A stretch of DNA of 64,000 bases. It comes from Aeoliella straminimaris (lineage in GTDB: Bacteria; Planctomycetota; Planctomycetia; Pirellulales; Lacipirellulaceae). Below, one piece after another: positions 1 through 7,546 of the stretch (positions are counted from its first letter, which is position 1; the number at the start of each line of letters is the position of its first letter). The stretch covers positions 83,826 to 147,825 of the forward strand of contig NZ_JAMXLR010000089.1 of NCBI RefSeq assembly GCF_024054565.1, in the 5' to 3' direction. The translations under genes were made by a program, and so were the position numbers. The notes below the pieces were generated by a model. It saw nothing but the letters and a program-made list of their open reading frames with translations. It did no database searches and was not told where the DNA came from.

Positions 1-2
1 AC

Positions 3-1655
3 TGGCAGTCAGTCGGTGGCGAGAATTTCCAGCCCGATCGCACCTTCGGTGGTGTGGGCGAGTACGCGTCTATTTCCAATGGCGGCATTGCCATGATCGA
101 TGGAGCCGACGCCACGCCAGTCTCGCCTGCGGCGATTAGACTGGGCGAAGATGGCGGTTCGGCGGGCACGCTCGTTATCCGGAATGGTGGATCGATTGTG
201 GTTCAGGAGGCGTCCGGTGGCCAGGGGGATGGTCGGTTGGCCAATGGTGGCGCCGGCAGCGGAACCCTGGTGCTTCGCGACGACCTGGGCAGTGTGAGCC
301 TTCAGCAGTATTCGCAAACGGCCTCCTCAACACTCGTCACCCAGCTTGGCAGCGCGGGGTCGTTCGGCAATCCCGTGCAGGTCTCCGAGACCATCGACGT
401 CAATGGCACACTCCGCGTCGAAGCCACGCCCTCCAGCGGATTCACGGCCAATACCGGCGATTCGTGGACCATCATATCGGGCGCTCCAGTCAGTGGCGAG
501 TTCGATCAGATCCTTTCCGATCCCTCGTTGCTCAGTAACCCTGGCCAGGCGTTTGCCGTGTCGACAGCGAACAATGCTGTGACGCTTTCGGTCGAGCAGC
601 GGTTGGTGCTCGAGGTCGATCGTTTCACGGGTGCCACGCGATTAATGAACCCAGCAGGACATTCCACCGACGTGTCGTTGATCAACTACACGCTCAGTTC
701 CGGCGTAACACCACTGGTGAGCTCCGACGCCAACTGGCATTCGTTCACAGACGATGGCGCCAAGGCCGGCTGGTTCGAAGCGAATCCGACCGCCCAGAAT
801 CTTTCGGAGCTCAACCCCGAAGGTGAGCTGACGTTATCTTCGGGCGACGAACACGACTTTGGTACCCCGTTAGCGGCCGACACTTCGGCCCCGCTGGGGG
901 TGAATCGAGTGGAGGTGAATAACGTATCGTTTAACTACCAGCTGCCATCGGGCAACTACGTGTCCGCCGCCGTGGTGCCGGTGGGACGGATCAACGACCT
1001 GGTGTTGGTGATCGACCCCGATACGGGGGCGGGAACCATCCAGAATCAGTCAGCCCAGTCCCTCGAACTGATCAGCTACACCATTGGCTCGGATGCCGGT
1101 TCGCTACTGCCGGGCTTCAGTGGTTCGGGACTGAGCGACTGGTTTGTGGCCAATCCCACCGCGACAAATCTGTCGGAGCTGAACACCGCCGACCCGCTAT
1201 TGGCTGGTGTGGGCGACGAGATTAGCCTGGGTACGGTGTGGGACACTTCCGCCGGATTTGGTGATAGCCTCTCATTCAACTACCAGACGCCCGATGGCTC
1301 CTACTTGACTGGCACGGTCGACTTCGGCGAGCTGGCCGAAGTGCCGACTACGCTGGTGGGCGACTACAACGGCGACGGCGAGGTCGATATCGCCGACTAC
1401 ACCGTGTGGCGTAACACGCTCGGTGCGACCGTGGCCGCCGGCGCCGGAGCCGACGGCGACGGGAGCGGCATGATAGACGCCGGCGACTATCAGGCCTGGA
1501 AAACCAACTTCGGCACGTCGCTCGCCGCTTCGGCGATTGGTAACGTCAGCAACCAGGCCGTACCCGAGCCCACTGCGGTGATACTTGCACTGGCAGCGCT
1601 GACCGGATTGTCCATCGTTCGTCAGCACCAAGGTGGCGTGCGTGCAGCGGTCTAG
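3..1655 (+). CDS. Secreted dockerin/PEP-CTERM protein, 5' end missing
   Basis: The reading frame is open to the left edge, so the gene starts outside the window; the GTG at 54 is only an in-frame codon. The visible N-terminal part is Gly/Val/Ile-rich with short repeated strands (such as GTLVIRNGGSIVV), typical of a beta-helix or autotransporter-like fold. Two copies of a roughly 110-residue domain follow (LVLEVDRFTGATRLMNP and LVLVIDPDTGAGTIQNQ), then a two-repeat dockerin-like calcium motif (GDYNGDGEVDIADY and ADGDGSGMIDAGDY), then a C-terminal PEP-CTERM signal (AVPEP, hydrophobic stretch, short basic tail). The family pattern implies export by Sec and surface sorting by an exosortase. No catalytic motif is seen. 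The stop overlaps the presumed start of the next gene by 23 bases. Confidence 0.85.
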   Translation, partial: WQSVGGENFQPDRTFGGVGEYASISNGGIAMIDGADATPVSPAAIRLGEDGGSAGTLVIRNGGSIVVQEASGGQGDGRLANGGAGSGTLVLRDDLGSVSLQQYSQTASSTLVTQLGSAGSFGNPVQVSETIDVNGTLRVEATPSSGFTANTGDSWTIISGAPVSGEFDQILSDPSLLSNPGQAFAVSTANNAVTLSVEQRLVLEVDRFTGATRLMNPAGHSTDVSLINYTLSSGVTPLVSSDANWHSFTDDGAKAGWFEANPTAQNLSELNPEGELTLSSGDEHDFGTPLAADTSAPLGVNRVEVNNVSFNYQLPSGNYVSAAVVPVGRINDLVLVIDPDTGAGTIQNQSAQSLELISYTIGSDAGSLLPGFSGSGLSDWFVANPTATNLSELNTADPLLAGVGDEISLGTVWDTSAGFGDSLSFNYQTPDGSYLTGTVDFGELAEVPTTLVGDYNGDGEVDIADYTVWRNTLGATVAAGAGADGDGSGMIDAGDYQAWKTNFGTSLAASAIGNVSNQAVPEPTAVILALAALTGLSIVRQHQGGVRAAV

Positions 1656-3069
1656 TCGACAATCGGAGACACTGCGTTGTATCGGCCGGGTCGCGTGCGT
1701 TCTGGCGTTACTGGCCATGCAGACGGGAGGACGTGCCCTGGGGCAGACGCCGCGCACTGGGAAGCCAACCGCAACGTCCTGGCTCATCCAGCAGCTCGAT
1801 GATGGTCAACCACAGACTATTGTTGTTTACGGCACCAGCCTCACCGCCGGCGGCGCGTGGGTCCATCAGCTATCCAGCGAGCTCAACGCCAGGTACCCAG
1901 GTCAAATCACCTGGGTGAATGCCGCCTTGAGCGGTAAGGCATCGGCCAGTGGGCTGGCGGAACTCGACCGTCGCGTACTAAGCAAGCAGCCCGACGCGGT
2001 GTTCATTGAATTTGCGATGAACGATGCCTTCACCGAGTATCCTGCGGGAAACATCGACGAGGACATCACTGTCGAAATGGCGCGGTCGAATCTGCAAGAG
2101 ATGATCGCCAGGATCAAGCAACAGAACGCGGCCTCACAAATCGTGCTGCAGACGATGAACCCGTCTTGGGACGCCCCCAACGGCAACCAGTCGGGTACCA
2201 AGCGTCCCGCGCTGCCCGACTACTATCAGATGTACCGCGACGTGGCGGCGGAGCAAAACCTGCTGCTGATCGACAACTTTCCGGTGTGGAAGAAGCTGCA
2301 AGCGAATCAACCTGCTGAATTCTCGCAGCGAGTGTCTGATGGTACCCATCCGGATGCCACCGGCTACGCCCGACTCGTCACGCCAGCGGTGCTGGATGGC
2401 TTGGGGGGCGAAAATGGCCTGGTATTGCTCGTGGACGTGCAATCGGGACGGACCGTGTTGCACAACCAGTCGGACGATTCGCTGGAGATCATCAGCTACA
2501 CCATCAATTCGCCGGCGGCCGCCCTGAAAACGTCGTGGAGCAGCATGGCCGACCAGCAGCTGGATGGTTGGCACGAAGCCAATCCCGCCGCCAGCCATCT
2601 GAGCGAGCTGAATCCCACCGGCAGTGGTTCGCTGGCGGTCGATGAGCGGTTCGACTTGGGCGCGGCATGGTCGCCCTCGGGGGCCTTGGACCTGTCCTTC
2701 AACTATCAGACGTTCGATGGTGTCCAGCATTCGGGCCTCGTGGTCTACACCACGGGAGTAGACGAACGGCTGACGATCGCAGGCGACTCCAACAGCGACG
2801 GAGTGGTCGACCTCGCCGACTACACGGTGTGGCGCAACACGCTCGGAGCGACAGTGACCGTCGGAACGGGGGCCGATGGCGATGCGAGCGGCGTGATCGA
2901 CGCGGGCGATTACACGGCCTGGAAGGCCAATTTCGCCGCCTCGTACTCGGACGCCGCGGCGATTGGGGACGGTAGCTATCAATCTCTACCCGAGCCAAAT
3001 GCCGTTGCATTGGCTCTGGGTGCGCTGATGTTCGCTACTGCTTGGCCGCTTTGGCAGCAGCGCTGGTAG
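1633..3069 (+). CDS. SGNH/GDSL hydrolase with dockerin and PEP-CTERM
   Basis: A secreted esterase candidate, perhaps removing acetyl groups from a polysaccharide (inferred from family and context). After a signal-peptide-like stretch (ACVLALLAM...) come SGNH blocks: GTSLT with Ser as nucleophile (GTS in place of the usual GDS), NAALSGKAS (Gly block), EFAMND (Asn block) and DGTHPDATGY with the Asp-x-x-His pair. The catalytic half is followed by one copy of the roughly 110-residue domain also seen in the preceding gene (LVLLVDVQSGRTVLHNQ), a dockerin-like double repeat and a PEP-CTERM tail (LPEP, hydrophobic segment, basic end). The start is uncertain: GTG at 1633 or GTG at 1642 both give a usable signal peptide, and both overlap the upstream gene. 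The 3' end overlaps the convergent sulfatase gene by 35 bases. Confidence 0.85.
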   Translation: MACVQRSSRQSETLRCIGRVACVLALLAMQTGGRALGQTPRTGKPTATSWLIQQLDDGQPQTIVVYGTSLTAGGAWVHQLSSELNARYPGQITWVNAALSGKASASGLAELDRRVLSKQPDAVFIEFAMNDAFTEYPAGNIDEDITVEMARSNLQEMIARIKQQNAASQIVLQTMNPSWDAPNGNQSGTKRPALPDYYQMYRDVAAEQNLLLIDNFPVWKKLQANQPAEFSQRVSDGTHPDATGYARLVTPAVLDGLGGENGLVLLVDVQSGRTVLHNQSDDSLEIISYTINSPAAALKTSWSSMADQQLDGWHEANPAASHLSELNPTGSGSLAVDERFDLGAAWSPSGALDLSFNYQTFDGVQHSGLVVYTTGVDERLTIAGDSNSDGVVDLADYTVWRNTLGATVTVGTGADGDASGVIDAGDYTAWKANFAASYSDAAAIGDGSYQSLPEPNAVALALGALMFATAWPLWQQRW

Positions 3070-4726
3070 CGGCCGTGTCGAGCGTCGTGCCGGCGAGATC
3101 TGCCTGCCAGGTGTTCCAGGCACTCAGTAGTTCGTCGAGCTGTTCCGGGTGGCTGGAAGCCAGATTGGTGGTCTCGCCAGGATCCTGAGACAGGTCGAAC
3201 AGCTCCCAGTTCTCGCCCGATCGTTTCGAGGCCTTCCACTTGCCGTATCGCACGCCCGCCCCGTTTCCATGCTGGAAGAACAGGTGCCTGGGCTCGAGCG
3301 TTGGTTCGCCAGCCAACACGGGGGCCAGGCTCGTGCCGTCGCACAGTGTTTCGGCAACCGGCTGGACACCCGATAGCTCGTACAGCGTGGGGGCGATGTC
3401 GATCACGTGGCCCACGTCGGCGACAAATTCGCCTCGTCGGTTGGCGATTCCTTGGGGCCAGTGGACAATCATCGGTGTGCGGCATCCGCCATCGTACGAT
3501 TCCATTTTCCAGTAACGAAGCGGCGTGTTCACGGCACTCGCCCAGGTGTGACCGATGCCGGTATAGCTTTCCTCGGTGCCGAGTTTAGCTCGATTCTCGG
3601 GCCGGCGTAGTTTGGCATCCCGCCAGGCGGTGCGTCCGTCGCGAGTGCCACTGTAGCGGTCGTAGCCGGGGCCTCCGGGAATCTCTGGCGAGGCTCCGTT
3701 GTCGGACAGAAACAGAATACAGGTGTTCTCGTACACGCCAGACCGTTTCAGTTCCGCGATGAGCTTGCCGATACCCTGGTCGACGCGGTCGACCATCGCG
3801 GCGTGGACTTCCATCTTTGCGGCTTCGAACTCCCGATCCTCCGGTGACATGTTGTCCCATTCCGGTGACCGGCCGGACAATTCGCCCAGCGGTACCGAGG
3901 TGTCGAACAGGCCGAGCTCTTGCTGCCGAGCGAAACGTTGCTGGCGAAGCGACTGCCAACCGTCGCTGTACTTGCCGTGGTACTTCGAGATATCGGCTGC
4001 CGGCGCTTGAATGGGCCAATGCGGAGCCGTGTAGGCCACGTAGAGGAAGAATGGCTTGTCGGTGTCCACCGCGTCTTCGATGTATTGCGCCGCGTGCGAT
4101 GTGATGGCGTCCGTCGCGTAGTAGTCGTCGGGCACATCCGCCACGGGCGTCTCGCCATCGGTCAGGCTGAAGGGATCGAAGTGGTCGACAACACCCCAGA
4201 TGATTCCGTAGAAGTTCTCGAACCCGCGTCGCGTGGGATAGGTCGCCTTGTTGCCGAAGGGGCGTTTGAGTTGCAGTTCGTGGTTCATCCACAGAATGCG
4301 CTGAGCGCCGGTAGGCTTCGCGGGCAATTCGGTAAGGTGCCACTTGCCGCTCATGCTGGTTGCGTAGCCGCCCCGGCGGAGGTTCTCAGCCAGCGTCGGC
4401 ACATCGGTATCCATCGAGCGACCGAAGTCACGCATGCCAACCCGTTCGGGGTAAGCGCCGGTAAGCAAACTGGCACGTGTCTGGCAACATCGCGAACAGT
4501 TATAAAACTGCGTGAACCGTAGCCCATCGGAGGCCAGCCGATCGATGTTGGGAGTGTTGATCTCGCCGCCGTAGCAGCCGGGGTCGGAGAATCCCATGTC
4601 GTCGACCATGATGACCACGAAGTTGGGTCGATCGTTGGTCGCCGCCGGCGCTGCAGCCAGCACAGGGTTGGTTAGTAAGAGTCCGACAAGAACAACAAGA
4701 GCATCCGACCTGAAAAAACTTCGCAT
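3035..4726 (-). CDS. Secreted sulfatase
   Basis: A 563-residue sulfatase of the alkaline-phosphatase superfamily, expected to release sulfate from sulfated glycans in the periplasm or outside the cell. The start ATG gives a signal peptide (residues 1-25, ...NPVLAAA). The metal-binding motif VDDMGFSD lies at 41-48, and the nucleophile region is NCSRCCQTRASLLTG. The modification motif is C80-C-Q-T-R84, with Gln where Pro or Ala is usual, so formylglycine formation is not certain. Further family motifs are SGKWHL, PFFLYVAYTAPHWP and LFLSDNG. It ends without dockerin or PEP-CTERM. It starts 13 bases after the FecR/LamG gene, which follows the ECF sigma gene, so the three are probably one operon. 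Confidence 0.9.
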   Translation of the reverse strand: MRSFFRSDALVVLVGLLLTNPVLAAAPAATNDRPNFVVIMVDDMGFSDPGCYGGEINTPNIDRLASDGLRFTQFYNCSRCCQTRASLLTGAYPERVGMRDFGRSMDTDVPTLAENLRRGGYATSMSGKWHLTELPAKPTGAQRILWMNHELQLKRPFGNKATYPTRRGFENFYGIIWGVVDHFDPFSLTDGETPVADVPDDYYATDAITSHAAQYIEDAVDTDKPFFLYVAYTAPHWPIQAPAADISKYHGKYSDGWQSLRQQRFARQQELGLFDTSVPLGELSGRSPEWDNMSPEDREFEAAKMEVHAAMVDRVDQGIGKLIAELKRSGVYENTCILFLSDNGASPEIPGGPGYDRYSGTRDGRTAWRDAKLRRPENRAKLGTEESYTGIGHTWASAVNTPLRYWKMESYDGGCRTPMIVHWPQGIANRRGEFVADVGHVIDIAPTLYELSGVQPVAETLCDGTSLAPVLAGEPTLEPRHLFFQHGNGAGVRYGKWKASKRSGENWELFDLSQDPGETTNLASSHPEQLDELLSAWNTWQADLAGTTLDTAATSAAAKAAKQ

Positions 4727-4739
4727 TTACCGTTTTCAC

Positions 4740-6503
4740 CTATTCAGCCGCCAGAGGCACCAACGGCGAGTCGGACACCTGCAGCTTAGAGCTATACTTG
4801 GCGTCTAGCCATTCATTGAGACTGCGCATCTCTGCGCTGGAAAGTGGTTTATCCAGTACCACAAACTCGGAAATAAAACCTGTGAATCCAAACCCTTTTC
4901 GTTCGAAGTGGGCCCCCAGGAAACGAGGTGCCGAGGTAGGTTGAAGCCGCGGGGCGTCGTTCGATTCGGCTACCAGTTGTCCATCGAGCCACAACGACGC
5001 CTTCGAGTTTCCGCCGTCGTACGTGTACGCGGCGACGTGCAGTCCGCGATCTAGCGGAACGAGTGTTCGGATGACCCCCACGTCGACCGGATCGACGTGA
5101 TCCTTGAGCCAACCCAGGTGCACCCGCGATTCGAGCGTGAGATTCTCATTGACCTGCAGCACCGTGTGAGGTGGGCCATTCAGGTTTAACAGCTGGACGC
5201 CCAAGTGGCGATATTCGTTGCGGGCGCGGATCCGCTTGATGGCTTTTCTTGGCTCCAAGCGGAACACTACGGCCGAAGTATGCGATGGTCCCATGCTGAG
5301 CGGCTCAGTGACCAACCCCGATTCACCATCGAAATGCAGCGCCGGATGACCGTTCATGGCTTTAGCATGCCAAGTGGGCCGCATGGATGATTCAACCTGC
5401 CAGGCGTCGACCGCTCTTGTATGGTCGTTATCCGCGAGGTTGCCCCACGCGTATACGCGGCCGGCGTCGTCCCGTTGGGTGGCCTGGGCGGCGTCAAACC
5501 ACAGCACCAGACGATCGGTCACCGGGATGTTCGTGCCGGCGGCTACCGATCCTGTGGCGAGCGGCCGCATGAACCGCTGAGGCTGCGATACTCCCTCGGC
5601 ATTGGTACCGCCCGAGTCCGTACGGCTCCAGGCCTTGCCTTTCTCGAGCAGCACGTGCTCGCTACTGGACGTCGCGGTGGGCGTTGGCTCCGCCCGCACC
5701 TGGCCCTCGAAGACGTGCGTTTCCACGCTTCCTTCTTCGGTGATGATCATGCCAAACTCGGTCCCCAGATCGATGAAGTCGCCGGCGTGGGTCTCCACGG
5801 TGAAACCGCGGCCCTGTTCCGGTACTCGAGCACTGAGGGTGCCTTGAATCAGCTGGGCGCTGGTCTCGGACCTGGCAATAAACGTGGTGCGACCGCTGAG
5901 TGTCACCTCGGGCCCCGAGTTGAACCTCAACACCAGCAAGCCCCGCGAGAGGTTGATCTGCTGCCCGGCCTTGATTGCGGCCGAAGTGTTCACGCCCCAA
6001 CGGTCCTCTTCCCAGTCGCAATCGACCTTGCGAATCACCGTGGCCACGGTATCCGTGGTCGCCACGGCGGGGGTGGGCTTCGCCAGGGAATTGGTGGGAA
6101 CAACCGCTTCATCCCGCGGCCAAACAAGCAGCGCCACCGTAGCCGCCAGCGACGCCGCGGCGATGCTCCACGCCAGCCAAGCCGAGCGGTGGCCGAGGTG
6201 ATGGGGGGTCGGGTGGGCTATTGGGGCCGGGGCCAGCTCTGCGTTTTCGTCCTCATCGGTGCCCGAACTTACATACCGATCGAGTTTCTCGTCGATCGCT
6301 TGGATGGCCAGCAGTTCCTCGGCGCTAAAGGCCCGGACCGGCGCCACCGCCTCGGACAGTTCGGTGTGAACCTGCAGCAGTTTCAAGTACTGCTCCACCG
6401 CGCGCTCGTCCGATCGCAAGAGCTCCTGTACCTCTTCCAGCTCCGCAGGCTCAAGCTGCTGCTCGATCAACTTGCTGATCAGGTGGTCTTTTTTGGCATC
6501 CAT
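4740..6503 (-). CDS. FecR-domain membrane protein with LamG-like domain
   Basis: 587 residues. The N-terminal 80 residues are acidic and helical, like the cytoplasmic anti-sigma part of FecR proteins. One transmembrane helix lies near 108-128 (LAWSIAAASLAATVALLVW). A FecR domain follows at roughly 155-275 (VTLSGRTTFIARSETSAQL, FTVETHAGDFIDLGTEFG), then a concanavalin/LamG-like domain near 330-575 (LVLWFDAAQA, LHFDGESG). This order is common in planctomycetes, where such proteins sit next to ECF sigma genes. It probably holds the sigma factor encoded just upstream (87-base gap) and may sense a ligand outside through the LamG-like part; that sensing role is inferred. The sulfatase gene follows after 13 bases. 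Confidence 0.85.
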   Translation of the reverse strand: MDAKKDHLISKLIEQQLEPAELEEVQELLRSDERAVEQYLKLLQVHTELSEAVAPVRAFSAEELLAIQAIDEKLDRYVSSGTDEDENAELAPAPIAHPTPHHLGHRSAWLAWSIAAASLAATVALLVWPRDEAVVPTNSLAKPTPAVATTDTVATVIRKVDCDWEEDRWGVNTSAAIKAGQQINLSRGLLVLRFNSGPEVTLSGRTTFIARSETSAQLIQGTLSARVPEQGRGFTVETHAGDFIDLGTEFGMIITEEGSVETHVFEGQVRAEPTPTATSSSEHVLLEKGKAWSRTDSGGTNAEGVSQPQRFMRPLATGSVAAGTNIPVTDRLVLWFDAAQATQRDDAGRVYAWGNLADNDHTRAVDAWQVESSMRPTWHAKAMNGHPALHFDGESGLVTEPLSMGPSHTSAVVFRLEPRKAIKRIRARNEYRHLGVQLLNLNGPPHTVLQVNENLTLESRVHLGWLKDHVDPVDVGVIRTLVPLDRGLHVAAYTYDGGNSKASLWLDGQLVAESNDAPRLQPTSAPRFLGAHFERKGFGFTGFISEFVVLDKPLSSAEMRSLNEWLDAKYSSKLQVSDSPLVPLAAE

Positions 6504-6590
6504 AGATGGAATTTACCCAGATGAAAGGGTGCGTAACCTGAAAACGTTATGAATTAGGTGGAAGATTCAGGGGCGAGGTTGGTGGGGGCA

Positions 6591-7136
6591 CTAATCGGCG
6601 CACCGCTGCGCAGCTTGTACGTTGCGTTCCATGCAGTCGGCTAACACTCGTCGAATCCGTGACAAGGATTGCGATACACTGTTCACCGGCCTGCTCAGCT
6701 TGTCCGCCATCGAGTTGACGGAGTTGCCGGGTTCGTAGCGAGCCATGATCAATTGACGGTCCGTGTCTTTGAGTTTGCGGAGGCACTCGTTTAGCACTTC
6801 CAATCGGCTGATCGGTTCCTCTGCGATGTTCGAAAGTCGGGTCGCTAGCTCTTCAAGCAACTGGGGATCGAGCGTGGCGATTTGTCGGGCACTGCTGCGG
6901 CGATAGTTCAGTACGGTGCGGCGTGCGATTCCGCGCGCCCAGGCCAGGAACGACATTCCCTCTTCGTAGTCGGCGAACCTTCTCCACAGCACAATGTTGG
7001 TTTCCTGCAGCAAGTCGGCCGCCACGTTCGGATCGTAGACCAAGGCCACGATATAAGCGTGTAGCGCCCTCTGCGTTTGCGCGAAGAGCCGGACAAAACG
7101 TTGCTCCTGCGGAGAGTCGCTTTCAAAGCTTTCCAT
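6591..7136 (-). CDS. ECF RNA polymerase sigma factor
   Basis: A sigma-70 family, extracytoplasmic-function type factor of 181 residues. Region 2 is visible as ALHAYIVALVYDPNVAADLLQETNIVLWRRF with SFLAWARGIARRTVLNYRR; region 4 as LNECLRKLKDTDRQLIMARYEPGNSVNSMADKL with SVSQSLSRIRRVLADCMER. It resembles the sigma group common in Rhodopirellula and Verrucomicrobia. The ATG at 7136 was chosen; the longer frame begins with a TTG at 7145. The FecR/LamG gene and the sulfatase gene follow in the same direction, so the factor probably drives a surface or polysaccharide regulon that may include this operon. Confidence 0.9.
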   Translation of the reverse strand: MESFESDSPQEQRFVRLFAQTQRALHAYIVALVYDPNVAADLLQETNIVLWRRFADYEEGMSFLAWARGIARRTVLNYRRSSARQIATLDPQLLEELATRLSNIAEEPISRLEVLNECLRKLKDTDRQLIMARYEPGNSVNSMADKLSRPVNSVSQSLSRIRRVLADCMERNVQAAQRCAD

Positions 7137-7546
7137 CACCGACAACTTTCGCCTGCCGCCATCATCTCAGATGTGCGGTTATTTCGCCATGAATTTTCTC
7201 GGGATAAGACTGCAATGTCCCTATTAAACAGTTGGTTTGTGAACACCTGATCTGATTCGCTTTCTGGGAAAGTCGACGGAAATAAGCCCGTCGGGTGCAC
7301 ATGACCGAAGCCGGAATGCGGGCAGCGAAGATTTCAAGATAATTTCATACTTCTCCAATCAGACTCGGCCGACTGCTCGCCAATAGGAAGATAGCCGAGA
7401 CGCCCGCCGGCGAGAAACCCGCCAGGCGGTTGCGCGACGCTAAGTCGATCTGAAAGGCAATAGGCGGCCTCTTCCCATCGCACCAACGAGTGGTGCTCGA
7501 CTTCTCCACCTGTCGGCGGAACTCGTACACAGAAAACATAGCAACT
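7137..7546. other. Divergent intergenic region
   Basis: About 410 bases between the minus-strand sigma operon and the plus-strand sulfatase. It must hold both promoters. I see no confident -10/-35 pair, hairpin or small gene. The stretch 7170-7260 is AT-richer than its surroundings, which fits a promoter region. Confidence 0.5.

Noticed and set aside
1272..2982. Long minus-strand frames opposite the first two genes
   Set aside because: They mirror the strong codon pattern of the plus-strand genes, and their translations lack domains and signal peptides.
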